From Alienimonas californiensis (GTDB taxonomy: Bacteria; Planctomycetota; Planctomycetia; Planctomycetales; Planctomycetaceae): DNA of 64,000 nucleotides. A program made the position numbers and the translations under genes. Location: NCBI RefSeq assembly GCF_007743815.1, contig NZ_CP036265.1:5401823-5465822 (forward strand), in the 5' to 3' direction. Positions 26,156 to 34,509 of the stretch are shown here, in pieces. Numbering within the stretch: the first letter of the stretch is position 1; each line of letters opens with the position of its first letter. The notes beneath the pieces are model-generated. The model saw nothing but the letters and a program-made list of their open reading frames with translations. It made no database searches and had not been told where the DNA came from.

Positions 26156-27094
26156 TCACGGGACGGCGGGGGCGGCGGCGGGAGCGTTGACCGTGCGTCC
26201 GCTGACGCGGGCCAGCGCGAGGGCCAGCAGCGCTCCGAAGCCGAAGAACATCAGCCCCTGCTCCCAGCGGCCCAGCGGCACCGGCCGGTGGAGGCCGCGG
26301 GCGTCGAAGGTGTTCGCCGTCACGCTGCCCAGCACCACGCCGACGATCGGCATCAGCATCCCGGAGACGACCCCCGCCGCAACGCCCGCCAGCGTCGGAC
26401 CGCCCATCGCCCCGGCCAACGACCACTTCGGCGCCTTTCCGAGCGAGAACCGCACCGCGATCCCGGCGGCGGCCCCGATCAGGCCCAGTTGGAAGGCGTA
26501 GGCGAACATCGCCGGGAACAGTTGTCGGTCGCCGACGGCCCCCCCCCAGCCGGAGACGGCGTCGGAAACGAGGATTTCCAGCGTCACGAGTGCGGCGAGC
26601 ACCCCGGCGGCGGCGCCCAACCCCAGCCCCGCCCCCGCCCCGCGGAGCGTGCGGCGACCGCGGGACGACGCGGCCGCCGCACCGGCGGGCGCACGGCACA
26701 GGCCGCCGGCGGCCCCCAGCAGGCCGGCCGTCAACGCTGCCGCCGCCGCCAACGCCGAGCAGTCCATCCACCGGATCCGGCGGCGGATCGATTCGAGTTC
26801 CAGCTGCCGCTGCTCGTCCGTCGCGTCGCGGGGAGCGATGTAGACGGGCGTCCGCACGTACATTTCGTACTGAATCTGCCGCGCCGACAGCAGGGAGAGC
26901 GACGCCGCGACGAGGGCGGCGACCACGAAGATCGGCAACCGGGCCCAGTCGGGCAGCCCGCGTCGGTCGGCGCCCGCCGGGGGCGGCCCGTTCGCCCCGG
27001 GGGGGCGGGGGGCGAACGCCCCAGGGGCCGTGCCGGCGACGGGCGTGGCCGGGGCGTTCGAATCAGGCGTCACGGCAGTCCGGGGAGAGGTCAC
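26156..27094 (-). CDS. Multi-span membrane protein of unknown function
   Basis: The 312-residue protein begins (GTG) with a Pro/Ala-rich tail of about 50 residues, followed by one span (LPIFVVAALVAASLSLL), a charged loop (DATDEQRQLELESIRRRIRW), and five or six further spans rich in Gly/Ala. It resembles no family I know. It is just upstream of mtnA in the same direction. No enzymatic motif is visible. Confidence 0.6.
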   Translation of the reverse strand: MTSPRTAVTPDSNAPATPVAGTAPGAFAPRPPGANGPPPAGADRRGLPDWARLPIFVVAALVAASLSLLSARQIQYEMYVRTPVYIAPRDATDEQRQLELESIRRRIRWMDCSALAAAAALTAGLLGAAGGLCRAPAGAAAASSRGRRTLRGAGAGLGLGAAAGVLAALVTLEILVSDAVSGWGGAVGDRQLFPAMFAYAFQLGLIGAAAGIAVRFSLGKAPKWSLAGAMGGPTLAGVAAGVVSGMLMPIVGVVLGSVTANTFDARGLHRPVPLGRWEQGLMFFGFGALLALALARVSGRTVNAPAAAPAVP

Positions 27095-27233
27095 ATATCG
27101 GAGCGTATGCGGCGAGCGAGGTCAGACTAGCCGCGTCCGGTCCCCCCGTCACTCGGCCGCCGGGCGCCGTGACCCATTGGTCCGCATTCGGGGGCCGCAT
27201 TCTGCCGGCGGCCGGCGAGATGCGGGCGGCGGC

Positions 27234-28385
27234 TCACAGGATCGAGGAGCCCTTCACGTTGATGCCCTTCAGAGCCATCTTGAGTTCCTCGGCGTTCGGG
27301 CTGACCTCGAAGGCGACGGCCCGGGAGATAAAGTCCTTCTCCACGAAATATTGCAGGGAGTCGTTGAATTTCTGCATGCCCTCCTGCTTGCCGAGGCTGA
27401 TGGCCTGGGCCAACTTCTCGTCCTTCTCCTCCATGATGAGTTTCCGCACCGTGGGGTTGAAGGTCATAATTTCCACGATCGGCACCCGCTTCGGGGCGTC
27501 TTCGCCTTCGAGAATCGTGGGCAGCAGTTTCTGGGCGACGATGGCCTTCATATTGAAGACCATCGAACTGCGGATCGCCGCGTGCATGTCCTGCGGGAAC
27601 AGGTCGAGAATACGGCCGATGGTCGACGGCGCCGTGCTGGCGTGGATCGTGCCGAACACAAGGTGGCCGGTTTCCGCGGCGTGAATGGCGGTCTCGAAGG
27701 TCTCGCGGTCGCGCAACTCGCCCACCAGCATGATGTCCGGGTCTTCCCGCACCGCGTGCTTCATGGCGACCTCGAAGTCGATCACGTCCTGCCCGATCTC
27801 CCGCTGATTAATCAGGCACTTCTCCGCCTCGTAAATATATTCGATCGGGTCTTCGATCGTCAGAATATGCTTCCGCATATTGTGGTTCACCCAGTTCAAC
27901 ATCGACGCGATCGTCGTCGATTTACCGGACCCGGTGACGCCCGCCAGCAGGACCATGCCCTGGTCGAACTTGCAAAGGCTCTCCATTACCGGGGGAAGGT
28001 TCAGATTATTGAAGTCGGGAATGAATCGCTCGATCCGCCGGGCGACCATGCCGGTTTTGCCCATCTGGGTGAGCAGGTTCACGCGGAAGCGCCAACTGTC
28101 CCCGTCCAAGTCCATGATCTTGGCGAAGTCCGCCCCGCCGTCCCGGTGGAAAATATCGAGGTTCCGCTGGTCCATCATCGGGAACAGCAGGTCGATCATG
28201 CCCTCCTCCGTGATGGGCGGCTGATCGAGTTCCCGCAGCGTGCCCCGGATGCGCAACACCGGGGGGCGACCGACCTGCAGGTGAATGTCGCTGGCCTTCA
28301 ACTTGATGGCCGCTTTAAAAATGCGGTCAATCTCCAGCGGGGCGCCCTGCTTGAAGGTCGATTCGGTCCACTCGCGGGCTAGCAC
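27234..28385 (-). CDS. pilT: PilT-type twitching motility ATPase
   Basis: From the GTG at 28385 the protein has 383 residues, normal for PilT; the frame is open to 28466 but the extra part is Pro/Arg-rich with no similarity. Visible motifs are SDIHLQVGRPP, Walker A GVTGSGKSTT at about 149-158, the Asp box with DPDIMLVGELRDRET (Walker B), and the His box GTIHASTAPSTIGRILDLFP. The helix MHAAIRSSMVFNMKAIVAQ follows. PilT family ATPases drive pilus retraction. No other pilus gene is in the window; the C-terminus has an unusual KGINVKGSSIL end. Confidence 0.93.
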   Translation of the reverse strand: MLAREWTESTFKQGAPLEIDRIFKAAIKLKASDIHLQVGRPPVLRIRGTLRELDQPPITEEGMIDLLFPMMDQRNLDIFHRDGGADFAKIMDLDGDSWRFRVNLLTQMGKTGMVARRIERFIPDFNNLNLPPVMESLCKFDQGMVLLAGVTGSGKSTTIASMLNWVNHNMRKHILTIEDPIEYIYEAEKCLINQREIGQDVIDFEVAMKHAVREDPDIMLVGELRDRETFETAIHAAETGHLVFGTIHASTAPSTIGRILDLFPQDMHAAIRSSMVFNMKAIVAQKLLPTILEGEDAPKRVPIVEIMTFNPTVRKLIMEEKDEKLAQAISLGKQEGMQKFNDSLQYFVEKDFISRAVAFEVSPNAEELKMALKGINVKGSSIL

Positions 28386-28652
28386 AGGTCGGGTCTCGCG
28401 GTCGGGGCGACGGGGAAGCGGGCCGAAGGGGCCGGGACGGAAGGAGCCGGGGCGGCCGAGGGGCACGGGCGACGGGTCCGCAGTTTACCGCCGCCCATCG
28501 GCGCAAACGAGGGGCGACGGCCGGCCCGCGAGGGCGCCGCGTCGACGCGTCCGCGGATCCCGCCGCCGCGGGGCGGTACAATCGGTCCCGTCCGTCGCCC
28601 GCCCGCCCCGCCCGGCCGTGTCGCTTTCGATCTCCCGCCGCGAAGAAGACCG

Positions 28653-29969
28653 TTGATCGGCGGGGAACGGGTCGCCGTCGTCGAGGACGGAACCGGCGTC
28701 GGCGCCGGTTCGGGGGAGGATCGTGACGGCGGCGGGCGGCTGATCGTCGCCGTGGCCGCCGCCGGGCCGCTGCGGACGGCCCGGGCGGGGGTGTTCGCGG
28801 TGGTGCTCAACGGGTTCGTGCTGAGCCTCGTCGTGGCCGTTTGGACTCAGAACCCCAACGCCTGGAATGGCCGGGCGATCGTCGGTCTGGCCCTGATGAG
28901 CGCCGGCGGGCTGGCGGTCGCGGCGCCCTTCCTGTGGGCTTGGGCGAAGCGGGCCTTCACGCGGACGCTGATCCTCGTGGACGACTCCTCGCTGGTCGTC
29001 CGCACCCGCTGGGCGTTGCCGTGGGTTGAGAAGAAGGCCCGCATCACCCGCGACCGCCGCGGCCCGACCGACCACGCCACCGCCCGCCGCCGCGGGGCGT
29101 GGTGGTGGCCCGGCGGGGCGGTGCGGACGGTGCGGGCGTTCGCCGGCGGCCCCGGCCGTACCGTCGCCGCCGCCCTGCCCCCGGAGGAGGAGCGGCGGTT
29201 GCTCGATCTGCTCAACGCCCGGCTGCTCTCGCCCACGGCGCCGGCGGTGGTGATCCGGGCGACCTTCGCCCCCGAGGTGCGGGCCGTGCTCCAGGGCGGC
29301 TGGCCGGTACGGCGCTCCATGAGCCCGGAGGCCCTGCGGAACGACGTCCGCCGAGGCCGCCTGCGGGTGACGGAGGAGAAGGACGAGGTCGGAACTCGCA
29401 CGGTGATTCGCACGCCGGCCTACGAACGCTGGGGGGACCGGCTGGCGACGGGGATGGTGCTGATCGGCTTCGGCGTGGTCGGCACGCTGACGCTCGGCTG
29501 CCTGGGGGCGGCCGGGTTGATGGGCGGATTGCCCTTGTGGTTCCAACTGGGCCTCGCCGCGGCGCCGGCGGCGCTGTTCACGGTCGTCCCGCTGATCTAC
29601 GGCGTGTGGGCCGGGCTGGGGCGGGTGACGGTGACGATCGGCACGCCGGTCGGGGCGGACCCGTTCCAGCCCCCGCCGCCGGCGGAAATCGTTTCCCGCT
29701 GGCATGTTGGTCCGTTCGGCGTGAGCTGGCGGGCGGAGGCGGCCGAGGTGCGGGCGGTCTGGATCAGCGGGAACGTGATCCGCCCCGGCCACCGGCAGGA
29801 AGGCGTGGGCGAGCCCCGCAAGGTGTGCGCCCTCACCCCGCACCTGGCGATCCCCGTGACCGGCGACTACCTCCGCGACTCCACCCGCGCCCAGACCGCC
29901 GCGGTGGTCCGCTGGGCACTGCTGAAACACGGCAGCGCCCTACCCGGCCTGCCGGGCGAGGAGCCGTGA
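28653..29969 (+). CDS. Four-span membrane protein of unknown function
   Basis: The 438-residue reading frame starts with TTG at 28653; a later start is possible since the first 35 residues are Gly/Asp-rich. It shows two spans near 45-95 (AGVFAVVLNGFVLSLVVAVW; LALMSAGGLAVAAPFLWAW), a basic cytoplasmic region with LVVRTRWALPWVEKKA, and two more spans near 270-325. The C-terminal half is soluble and beta-rich. The pattern is like planctomycete membrane proteins that follow no named family. It diverges from pilT across 267 bp that may hold both promoters. Confidence 0.6.
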   Translation: MIGGERVAVVEDGTGVGAGSGEDRDGGGRLIVAVAAAGPLRTARAGVFAVVLNGFVLSLVVAVWTQNPNAWNGRAIVGLALMSAGGLAVAAPFLWAWAKRAFTRTLILVDDSSLVVRTRWALPWVEKKARITRDRRGPTDHATARRRGAWWWPGGAVRTVRAFAGGPGRTVAAALPPEEERRLLDLLNARLLSPTAPAVVIRATFAPEVRAVLQGGWPVRRSMSPEALRNDVRRGRLRVTEEKDEVGTRTVIRTPAYERWGDRLATGMVLIGFGVVGTLTLGCLGAAGLMGGLPLWFQLGLAAAPAALFTVVPLIYGVWAGLGRVTVTIGTPVGADPFQPPPPAEIVSRWHVGPFGVSWRAEAAEVRAVWISGNVIRPGHRQEGVGEPRKVCALTPHLAIPVTGDYLRDSTRAQTAAVVRWALLKHGSALPGLPGEEP

Positions 29970-29981
29970 GGTGACGCCGCG

Positions 29982-30551
29982 TTAAGCACGGTGCTGGGTG
30001 ATCCAGTCGAAATACGCCGCCGCCAGAACGACTTGCGGAGTGGTTTCGAATGAGTCTGGCACAACCGTCGTTCGCCCGAACGATTGATGCAGCCACGCTG
30101 TCGGGTTGGTCCATCGCGTCCACCCACCGGGCGCCTGCCAAACGCAACCTTTCAACGGACTGACCCCCGAGTCATCGGCGTACCAGAGCCTGTCGCCAGC
30201 GAACGCCCCGAAGCGAAAAAGCCGGCCGACGTCCCGTCCCTCCACCTCCACCGTCAACGCCTGCTTCACCTGTTCGGCGTTCGGCGGGCGGGGGAACTCG
30301 TCGTCGCCTGCCGCGTCGACACCCGCCACGCAAGGAATGAGCGTTGCCGTGCGGCGGTCGAACCAGGGCTCGCCAACGCAGCGGACGACCGCCGTTCCGT
30401 CCGCCGCAGATTGAAACTGGAGTTCGTAAGCGTTTTGGCGGTCGCCCCACCGGCCGGTCCCCGGAACGGTGGCGAACCGGCCGCCGATGCGGAACGCGGG
30501 GCGGTCGCCCCGTTTCGGCGGCTCCGCGAGTTCGCGCGGCGCTTCGCTCAT
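29982..30551 (-). CDS. Soluble protein of unknown function
   Basis: The ATG at 30551 gives 189 residues. The frame is open far upstream, but that part overlaps the rhamnogalacturonan lyase gene and is not coding. It is Trp/Gly-rich and beta-like (RIGGRFATVPGTGRWGD, AVVRCVGEPWFDRR, VWQAPGGWTRWTNP), with no signal peptide and no family I recognise. Base use is slightly less GC-rich than its neighbours. It lies 12 bp from the convergent membrane-protein gene. Confidence 0.5.
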   Translation of the reverse strand: MSEAPRELAEPPKRGDRPAFRIGGRFATVPGTGRWGDRQNAYELQFQSAADGTAVVRCVGEPWFDRRTATLIPCVAGVDAAGDDEFPRPPNAEQVKQALTVEVEGRDVGRLFRFGAFAGDRLWYADDSGVSPLKGCVWQAPGGWTRWTNPTAWLHQSFGRTTVVPDSFETTPQVVLAAAYFDWITQHRA

Positions 30552-30592
30552 AGTCACTGTGGGGAGTAGGGCGACGAACGTCCCGACCGCCT

Positions 30593-32611
30593 TCAGCGGA
30601 CGTACCGCACCGCAAACGGCGGCTGGGGCAGCGGCATGCCGGGGCCGAGGTAGAAGCCCGTGTGGGCGGACTGGTTGTAGCCGACGTTCTGCCAGTCCAC
30701 CGACACCCGATAGTGCGGATCGTGCATCAACGTCCGCAGGCGATGCGGAGTGGGGATCGTGCTGACGAAAATCATCAACCGGCTGCTGTCCCGCGAGCGC
30801 AGGATCAGCTCCTCCCGCCAATCGCCCAGCACGTCCGCGGCCAGGCAGGGGTTGGCCTTCGTCCCGTTGTTGGCGGCGCCGTCGTACGGCTCCCGATAGC
30901 CCGTCACCAGCCGGATCTCGTCGCCGGTTTCGGGGTCCCATTTGTCGACGATCGTGCCGTTCAGCAGTTCGCGGGTGAGATCGCCGTCCCACCAGAGGCC
31001 CATGTTCGTCCAGCGAGGTTTGCGGGGATGAATCATGTCGCCGTGGACGTCGTACACGCCCGGGCCGCCGGAGCTCCAGAACTCGAAGCCGGGGGAGGCG
31101 GGGTCGACGTCGAAGGCGACGCCGCGGCCGACGTCCCGGCGGGGGAACTTCTTCCAGATCGCCGAGCCGTCCGCGGCCCGGAACTCCATGCCGGCGTCGT
31201 GGCCTTCGCCCTCGTGAATGTCGAACACCTCCAGCCCCGGGCGGCCCGGGTCCATATCGGTCACGTGCAGGGCGTCACCGTGGCCCAGGCCGGTGGTGTA
31301 GAGGCCGGTCCCGTCGTCGTCGATCGCGCAGGCGCCGAGGACGATCTCGTCGCGGCCGTCGCCGTCCAGATCGGCGACGGAGACCTGATGATTGCCCTGC
31401 CCCACGTACCCGGCGAGGTCCGGGCGGCCGAGGGTGTCGAAGGTCCAGACGTGCTCCAGCCGCCCGTCCCGCCACCGCCAGGCGGCCAGACAGGTCCGCC
31501 CGCCGCGGCCGCCGCGACCGCTGTAGTACCCGCGGCCGGTGACGAGGTGCGGGCGCTCCCCGTCCAGATAGGCGACGCAGGCGGAGAAGCGGTCCATCCG
31601 GTTCCCGTAGTCGTCGCCCCACACGTCCCAGATCTGATCGCCGGCGGGGCTGTCGGTCTCCGGGTGGCGTTGCGGGACGAAGAACGTCGAAGCGAGGGCC
31701 GCCCCGGTGCGACCGTCGAAGACCGTCAGGAACTCCGGCCCGCGGAGGATCGCACCGTCCCGGCCGCGGTGGTCGGCGGTCGGGTCGCCGAGAACTTCCC
31801 CCCGGCCGTCGACTGTCCCGTCGGCGGTTTTCAACACGACTTCGCCGCGGTCGTCGCCGTCGAGGTCGTAGGCCGTCATCTGCATGATGTGGGCGGAGGC
31901 GGCGACGTTCGGCCCCAGATCGATCCGCCACAGGCGTTCGCCGTCGAGGGTGAGGGCGTCGATCAGCACCGGCCCGGTCCCGCCGGGCCGGGCGCCGCCT
32001 CCGCCGCCGCGGGTGTTCGTCGGCTCCCACCGCAGCACGATCTCGTAGTCGCCGTCGCCGTCCAGATCCGCGACCGCGGCATCGTTCGCCGTGTAGCCGA
32101 ACGGTCGGCCGTTTCGATCGACCCCGTCCCCCGGCCGTTCGAGGGGCACGCTGAGGTACGGCCGCAGCGCCGCCCCCGCCGGCCGACGGAACGTCCCGCC
32201 GAGGTCCCCCTCCAACCCCGGCCCCACGGCCTCCACCCGCCAGATCGTCTCTGCGGCCGAGTCCCAATCCTCGTCGACGAACCAGGTGTCTCGCAGCGGT
32301 TCGTCGTGGAGGACCGTCTCCGGCCCGTCGCCGGTCGTGCGAGACAGGCGGAAGCGAACCGCCTCCGGATCGCGGCCCAACATCCGCCAACTGAGAAAGG
32401 CGCCGCCGCCGTCTTGAGGAATCGCGACCAACCCGCGGTCCAGCCGTTCGACCTGACGCAGGGGGGCGAAGGTCGGTCCGCGATCGGACGTCGTCTCGGC
32501 AGCGGGATCGCTCCCGTCCCGGGGCGTCTGAGCGACGGCCGGCGCGACGCACGGGAGGACGGAGAGTGCAGCAAGCGCGGCGAGGGCGAAGCGACGGGTC
32601 GTCCAAAGCAT
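30593..32611 (-). CDS. Secreted rhamnogalacturonan lyase, polysaccharide lyase family 11 type
   Basis: The ATG at 32611 starts a Sec signal peptide (TTRRFALAALAALSVL, cleavage near APAVAQ), giving 672 residues. The sequence fits PL11: a leading beta domain (VERLDRGLVAIPQDGGGAFLS), then an eight-bladed propeller with several calcium-binding DLDGDGxxE-type repeats (AVADLDGDGDYEIVLRW, SVADLDGDGRDEIVL) and the closing MIFVSTIPTPHRLRTLMHD block, which is typical of the family. It cleaves the rhamnogalacturonan I backbone of pectin outside the cell. No transporter or sulfatase genes lie nearby, so it stands alone. Confidence 0.93.
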   Translation of the reverse strand: MLWTTRRFALAALAALSVLPCVAPAVAQTPRDGSDPAAETTSDRGPTFAPLRQVERLDRGLVAIPQDGGGAFLSWRMLGRDPEAVRFRLSRTTGDGPETVLHDEPLRDTWFVDEDWDSAAETIWRVEAVGPGLEGDLGGTFRRPAGAALRPYLSVPLERPGDGVDRNGRPFGYTANDAAVADLDGDGDYEIVLRWEPTNTRGGGGGARPGGTGPVLIDALTLDGERLWRIDLGPNVAASAHIMQMTAYDLDGDDRGEVVLKTADGTVDGRGEVLGDPTADHRGRDGAILRGPEFLTVFDGRTGAALASTFFVPQRHPETDSPAGDQIWDVWGDDYGNRMDRFSACVAYLDGERPHLVTGRGYYSGRGGRGGRTCLAAWRWRDGRLEHVWTFDTLGRPDLAGYVGQGNHQVSVADLDGDGRDEIVLGACAIDDDGTGLYTTGLGHGDALHVTDMDPGRPGLEVFDIHEGEGHDAGMEFRAADGSAIWKKFPRRDVGRGVAFDVDPASPGFEFWSSGGPGVYDVHGDMIHPRKPRWTNMGLWWDGDLTRELLNGTIVDKWDPETGDEIRLVTGYREPYDGAANNGTKANPCLAADVLGDWREELILRSRDSSRLMIFVSTIPTPHRLRTLMHDPHYRVSVDWQNVGYNQSAHTGFYLGPGMPLPQPPFAVRYVR

Positions 32612-32702
32612 GGGCACAGGCTCTGCGAGGCGGCAATGTCCGGCGGCGACATCCGGCCGCCAGCGTCAGTCTATTCTCCCCTGCCTCGCCCGCCCCTGCC
32701 GC

Positions 32703-33506
32703 TCAGGCCGTGACGGCGGCATAGGCCGCGGCGACGATCACCCCGCGGTCGCACCCGTACAGACTTGCGCAGGCGAACGCTCCGACCTCCAACACGAACA
32801 GACTGCCCTCGCTTTCGCACAGATCCAGACACCACAGCGGATCCGGCGCGTAGCCGGTCGCGGCCGCGGCGTTCGCCAGCCGTCGCACCGCCGCCGGCAA
32901 CTCCGGTTCAACGCGCGGTCCGGCCGGGTCGCGGTAGAGGCACCCGGCAACGACCGCTCCCGCGGCGATCACCGCCCGCCACTCTCGCTCCACCCTCCGC
33001 GGCCGACACGCCAGCACCGGCTCGGAGGGCGGCACGTCGTAGAACGCGAGCCGCTCGACGTCGGCCTGCCAGGTCGCGGCCCGCAGCAGCGTCCCGCCGA
33101 ACGGTTTCGACGCGGCGTCCGGTCGAACGAAGACCTCTCCCCCCGCCCCGACCGCATCCAATACAGCCTCCCGACGGTCGATCAGCTCCGCGAGTGCGAG
33201 CCGCACCGGCTCCGCGTTGAGCAGCCACGGCCCCAGCGGTCGGGAGTAAACCTCGAATCGGAGTGCTGGAAAGTTCGCCCACACCCCGGCCGGGGCGCCG
33301 GCCGCAGTCCACGCCGCGGCGGCCTCCACCGAACCGCGGAACACGACCGGTCCGCCCCCGGCAACGCGGTTCAGCGCTTCGGGATCGGTCGAGTCACACT
33401 CCGTCAGCGTGCCGCCCGCGGCCGCGACGGCGGCGGGTAACGGGTCGTCGGGCGGGAGCACGTCCGGATCGACCATCCACCGCACCAGGCGACCGTGTTC
33501 CTGCAT
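32703..33506 (-). CDS. ATP-grasp domain protein (DUF4343/R2K-like)
   Basis: The ATG at 33506 shares one base with the hisF stop (TGATG), so translation is probably coupled; a GTG one codon earlier is possible. The 267-residue protein lacks a signal peptide. Its middle and C-terminal parts carry an ATP-grasp-like layout: EVFVRPDAASKPFGG (nucleotide contact), REWRAVIAAGAVVAGCLYR, and LDLCESEGSLFVLEVGAF ending in the metal-binding acidic segment. Such proteins ligate amines to carboxylates, but substrates of this clade are unknown. Coupling to hisF may reflect convenience rather than histidine metabolism. Confidence 0.7.
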   Translation of the reverse strand: MQEHGRLVRWMVDPDVLPPDDPLPAAVAAAGGTLTECDSTDPEALNRVAGGGPVVFRGSVEAAAAWTAAGAPAGVWANFPALRFEVYSRPLGPWLLNAEPVRLALAELIDRREAVLDAVGAGGEVFVRPDAASKPFGGTLLRAATWQADVERLAFYDVPPSEPVLACRPRRVEREWRAVIAAGAVVAGCLYRDPAGPRVEPELPAAVRRLANAAAATGYAPDPLWCLDLCESEGSLFVLEVGAFACASLYGCDRGVIVAAAYAAVTA

Positions 33507-34429
33507 CACGCCGCCTCAACCAACCGCACGTTGACCCCCCGCTTCGCCAGCGCCCGTTTGCAGTCGGGGACGGGGTGGGTGCCGTCGTGGAAGATGCTGG
33601 CGGCGAGGACGGCGTCGGCGTGGCCGTCGGTGAGGGCGTCGTACAGGTCGTCCGGGGAGCCGGCGCCGCCGCTGGCGACGACGGGGATGCCCACCGCCCG
33701 GCTGACCGCCTCGGTGATCTCCAGGTCGTAGCCGGTTTGGGTGCCGTCGGCGTCCATGCTGGTCAGCACGATCTCGCCGGCGCCGCGGTCGGCCATCTCG
33801 ATCGCCCAGGCGACCGCGTCCAGTCCGGTCGGCAGACGACCGCCGTTGATGTGGACGTCCCAGGCGCAGGTGGGGAGGGGGGAGGAGTGAGGGGGGAGGA
33901 GACAGCTCTCCGCCCACCGCTTCCGGAAGCCCGGCTGCGTCGGAGCGGGGCGTTCGATCGTCCGCAAGCGGTTCGGCCAATCGAACGTTTCCCCCCCTCC
34001 CTCCTCACTCCTCCCCCCTCTCCAAGCAACCCTGCGCGGGTCGATGTTCACCACGATGCACTGGGCCCCGAAGCGTTTGGAGGCTTCGCTGATGAAATCC
34101 CGGTCGCGGACAGCGGCGCTGTTGACGCTCACCTTGTCCGCCCCGGCGTTCAGCAGGGCCCGCACGTCGTCGCAAGTGCGGACGCCCCCGCCGACGGTCA
34201 GCGGCATGTGGACCTCGTCGGCGGTGCGGCGGACCACGTCCAGGATTGTGCCGCGGCCCTCGTGACTGGCGGTGATGTCGAGGAAGACCAGTTCGTCGGC
34301 GCCGTCCTGCTCGTAGCGGCGGGCGACGTCGACCGGGTCGCCGGCGTCGCGCAGGTTGACGAAGTTCACCCCCTTCACCACCCGCCCGCCGTGGACGTCG
34401 AGACAGGGAATTATGCGGGCGGCGGGCAT
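33506..34429 (-). CDS. hisF: Imidazole glycerol phosphate synthase HisF with a palindromic insertion
   Basis: The ATG at 34429 begins [14 protein letters not shown], the usual HisF start, giving 307 residues against the family's ~255. Catalytic D11 and D130 (VVNIDPRR) are at the same numbers as in Thermotoga HisF, but the next landmark, TSMDADGT, has its Asp at 226 instead of 176, so 50 extra residues lie in the loop after strand 5. Residues ~137-185 are encoded by the inverted repeat 33875-34020. The remainder ([40 protein letters not shown]) is well conserved. HisF cyclises PRFAR with ammonia from HisH. The enzyme is probably active since all key residues remain, but this is unproven. Confidence 0.92.
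   Translation of the reverse strand: MPAARIIPCLDVHGGRVVKGVNFVNLRDAGDPVDVARRYEQDGADELVFLDITASHEGRGTILDVVRRTADEVHMPLTVGGGVRTCDDVRALLNAGADKVSVNSAAVRDRDFISEASKRFGAQCIVVNIDPRRVAWRGGRSEEGGGETFDWPNRLRTIERPAPTQPGFRKRWAESCLLPPHSSPLPTCAWDVHINGGRLPTGLDAVAWAIEMADRGAGEIVLTSMDADGTQTGYDLEITEAVSRAVGIPVVASGGAGSPDDLYDALTDGHADAVLAASIFHDGTHPVPDCKRALAKRGVNVRLVEAA
33875..34020. repeat. 146-bp palindromic element inside the hisF coding sequence
   Basis: Arms 33875-33899 and 33996-34020 (core GGGGGGAGGAGTGAGG) pair over 25 bp with one mismatch. The 96-nt interior has its own structure: CGTTCGAT pairs with ATCGAACG, and there is a GCTTCCGGAAGC palindrome. The element keeps the hisF frame with no stop codon, and its length matches the 50-residue excess of the protein. 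It resembles in form, not sequence, the intergenic palindromes elsewhere in this window. Confidence 0.88.
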
Positions 34430-34509
34430 GAGCGGGGCGAACGAACGGGAACGACGGTCGGCGGCAGAATAGCGACGGGCGTGCCGAGTGCGGATTCGCC
34501 CGGACGGGC

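Noticed and set aside
32628-32682. Hairpin upstream of the rhamnogalacturonan lyase gene
   Set aside because: GGCGGC/GCCGCC arms pair only with large bulges; within expectation for this base composition.
33875-34020. Intein or group I/II intron in hisF
   Set aside because: At ~150 bp it is far too short, has no splice motifs, and stays in frame without stops.
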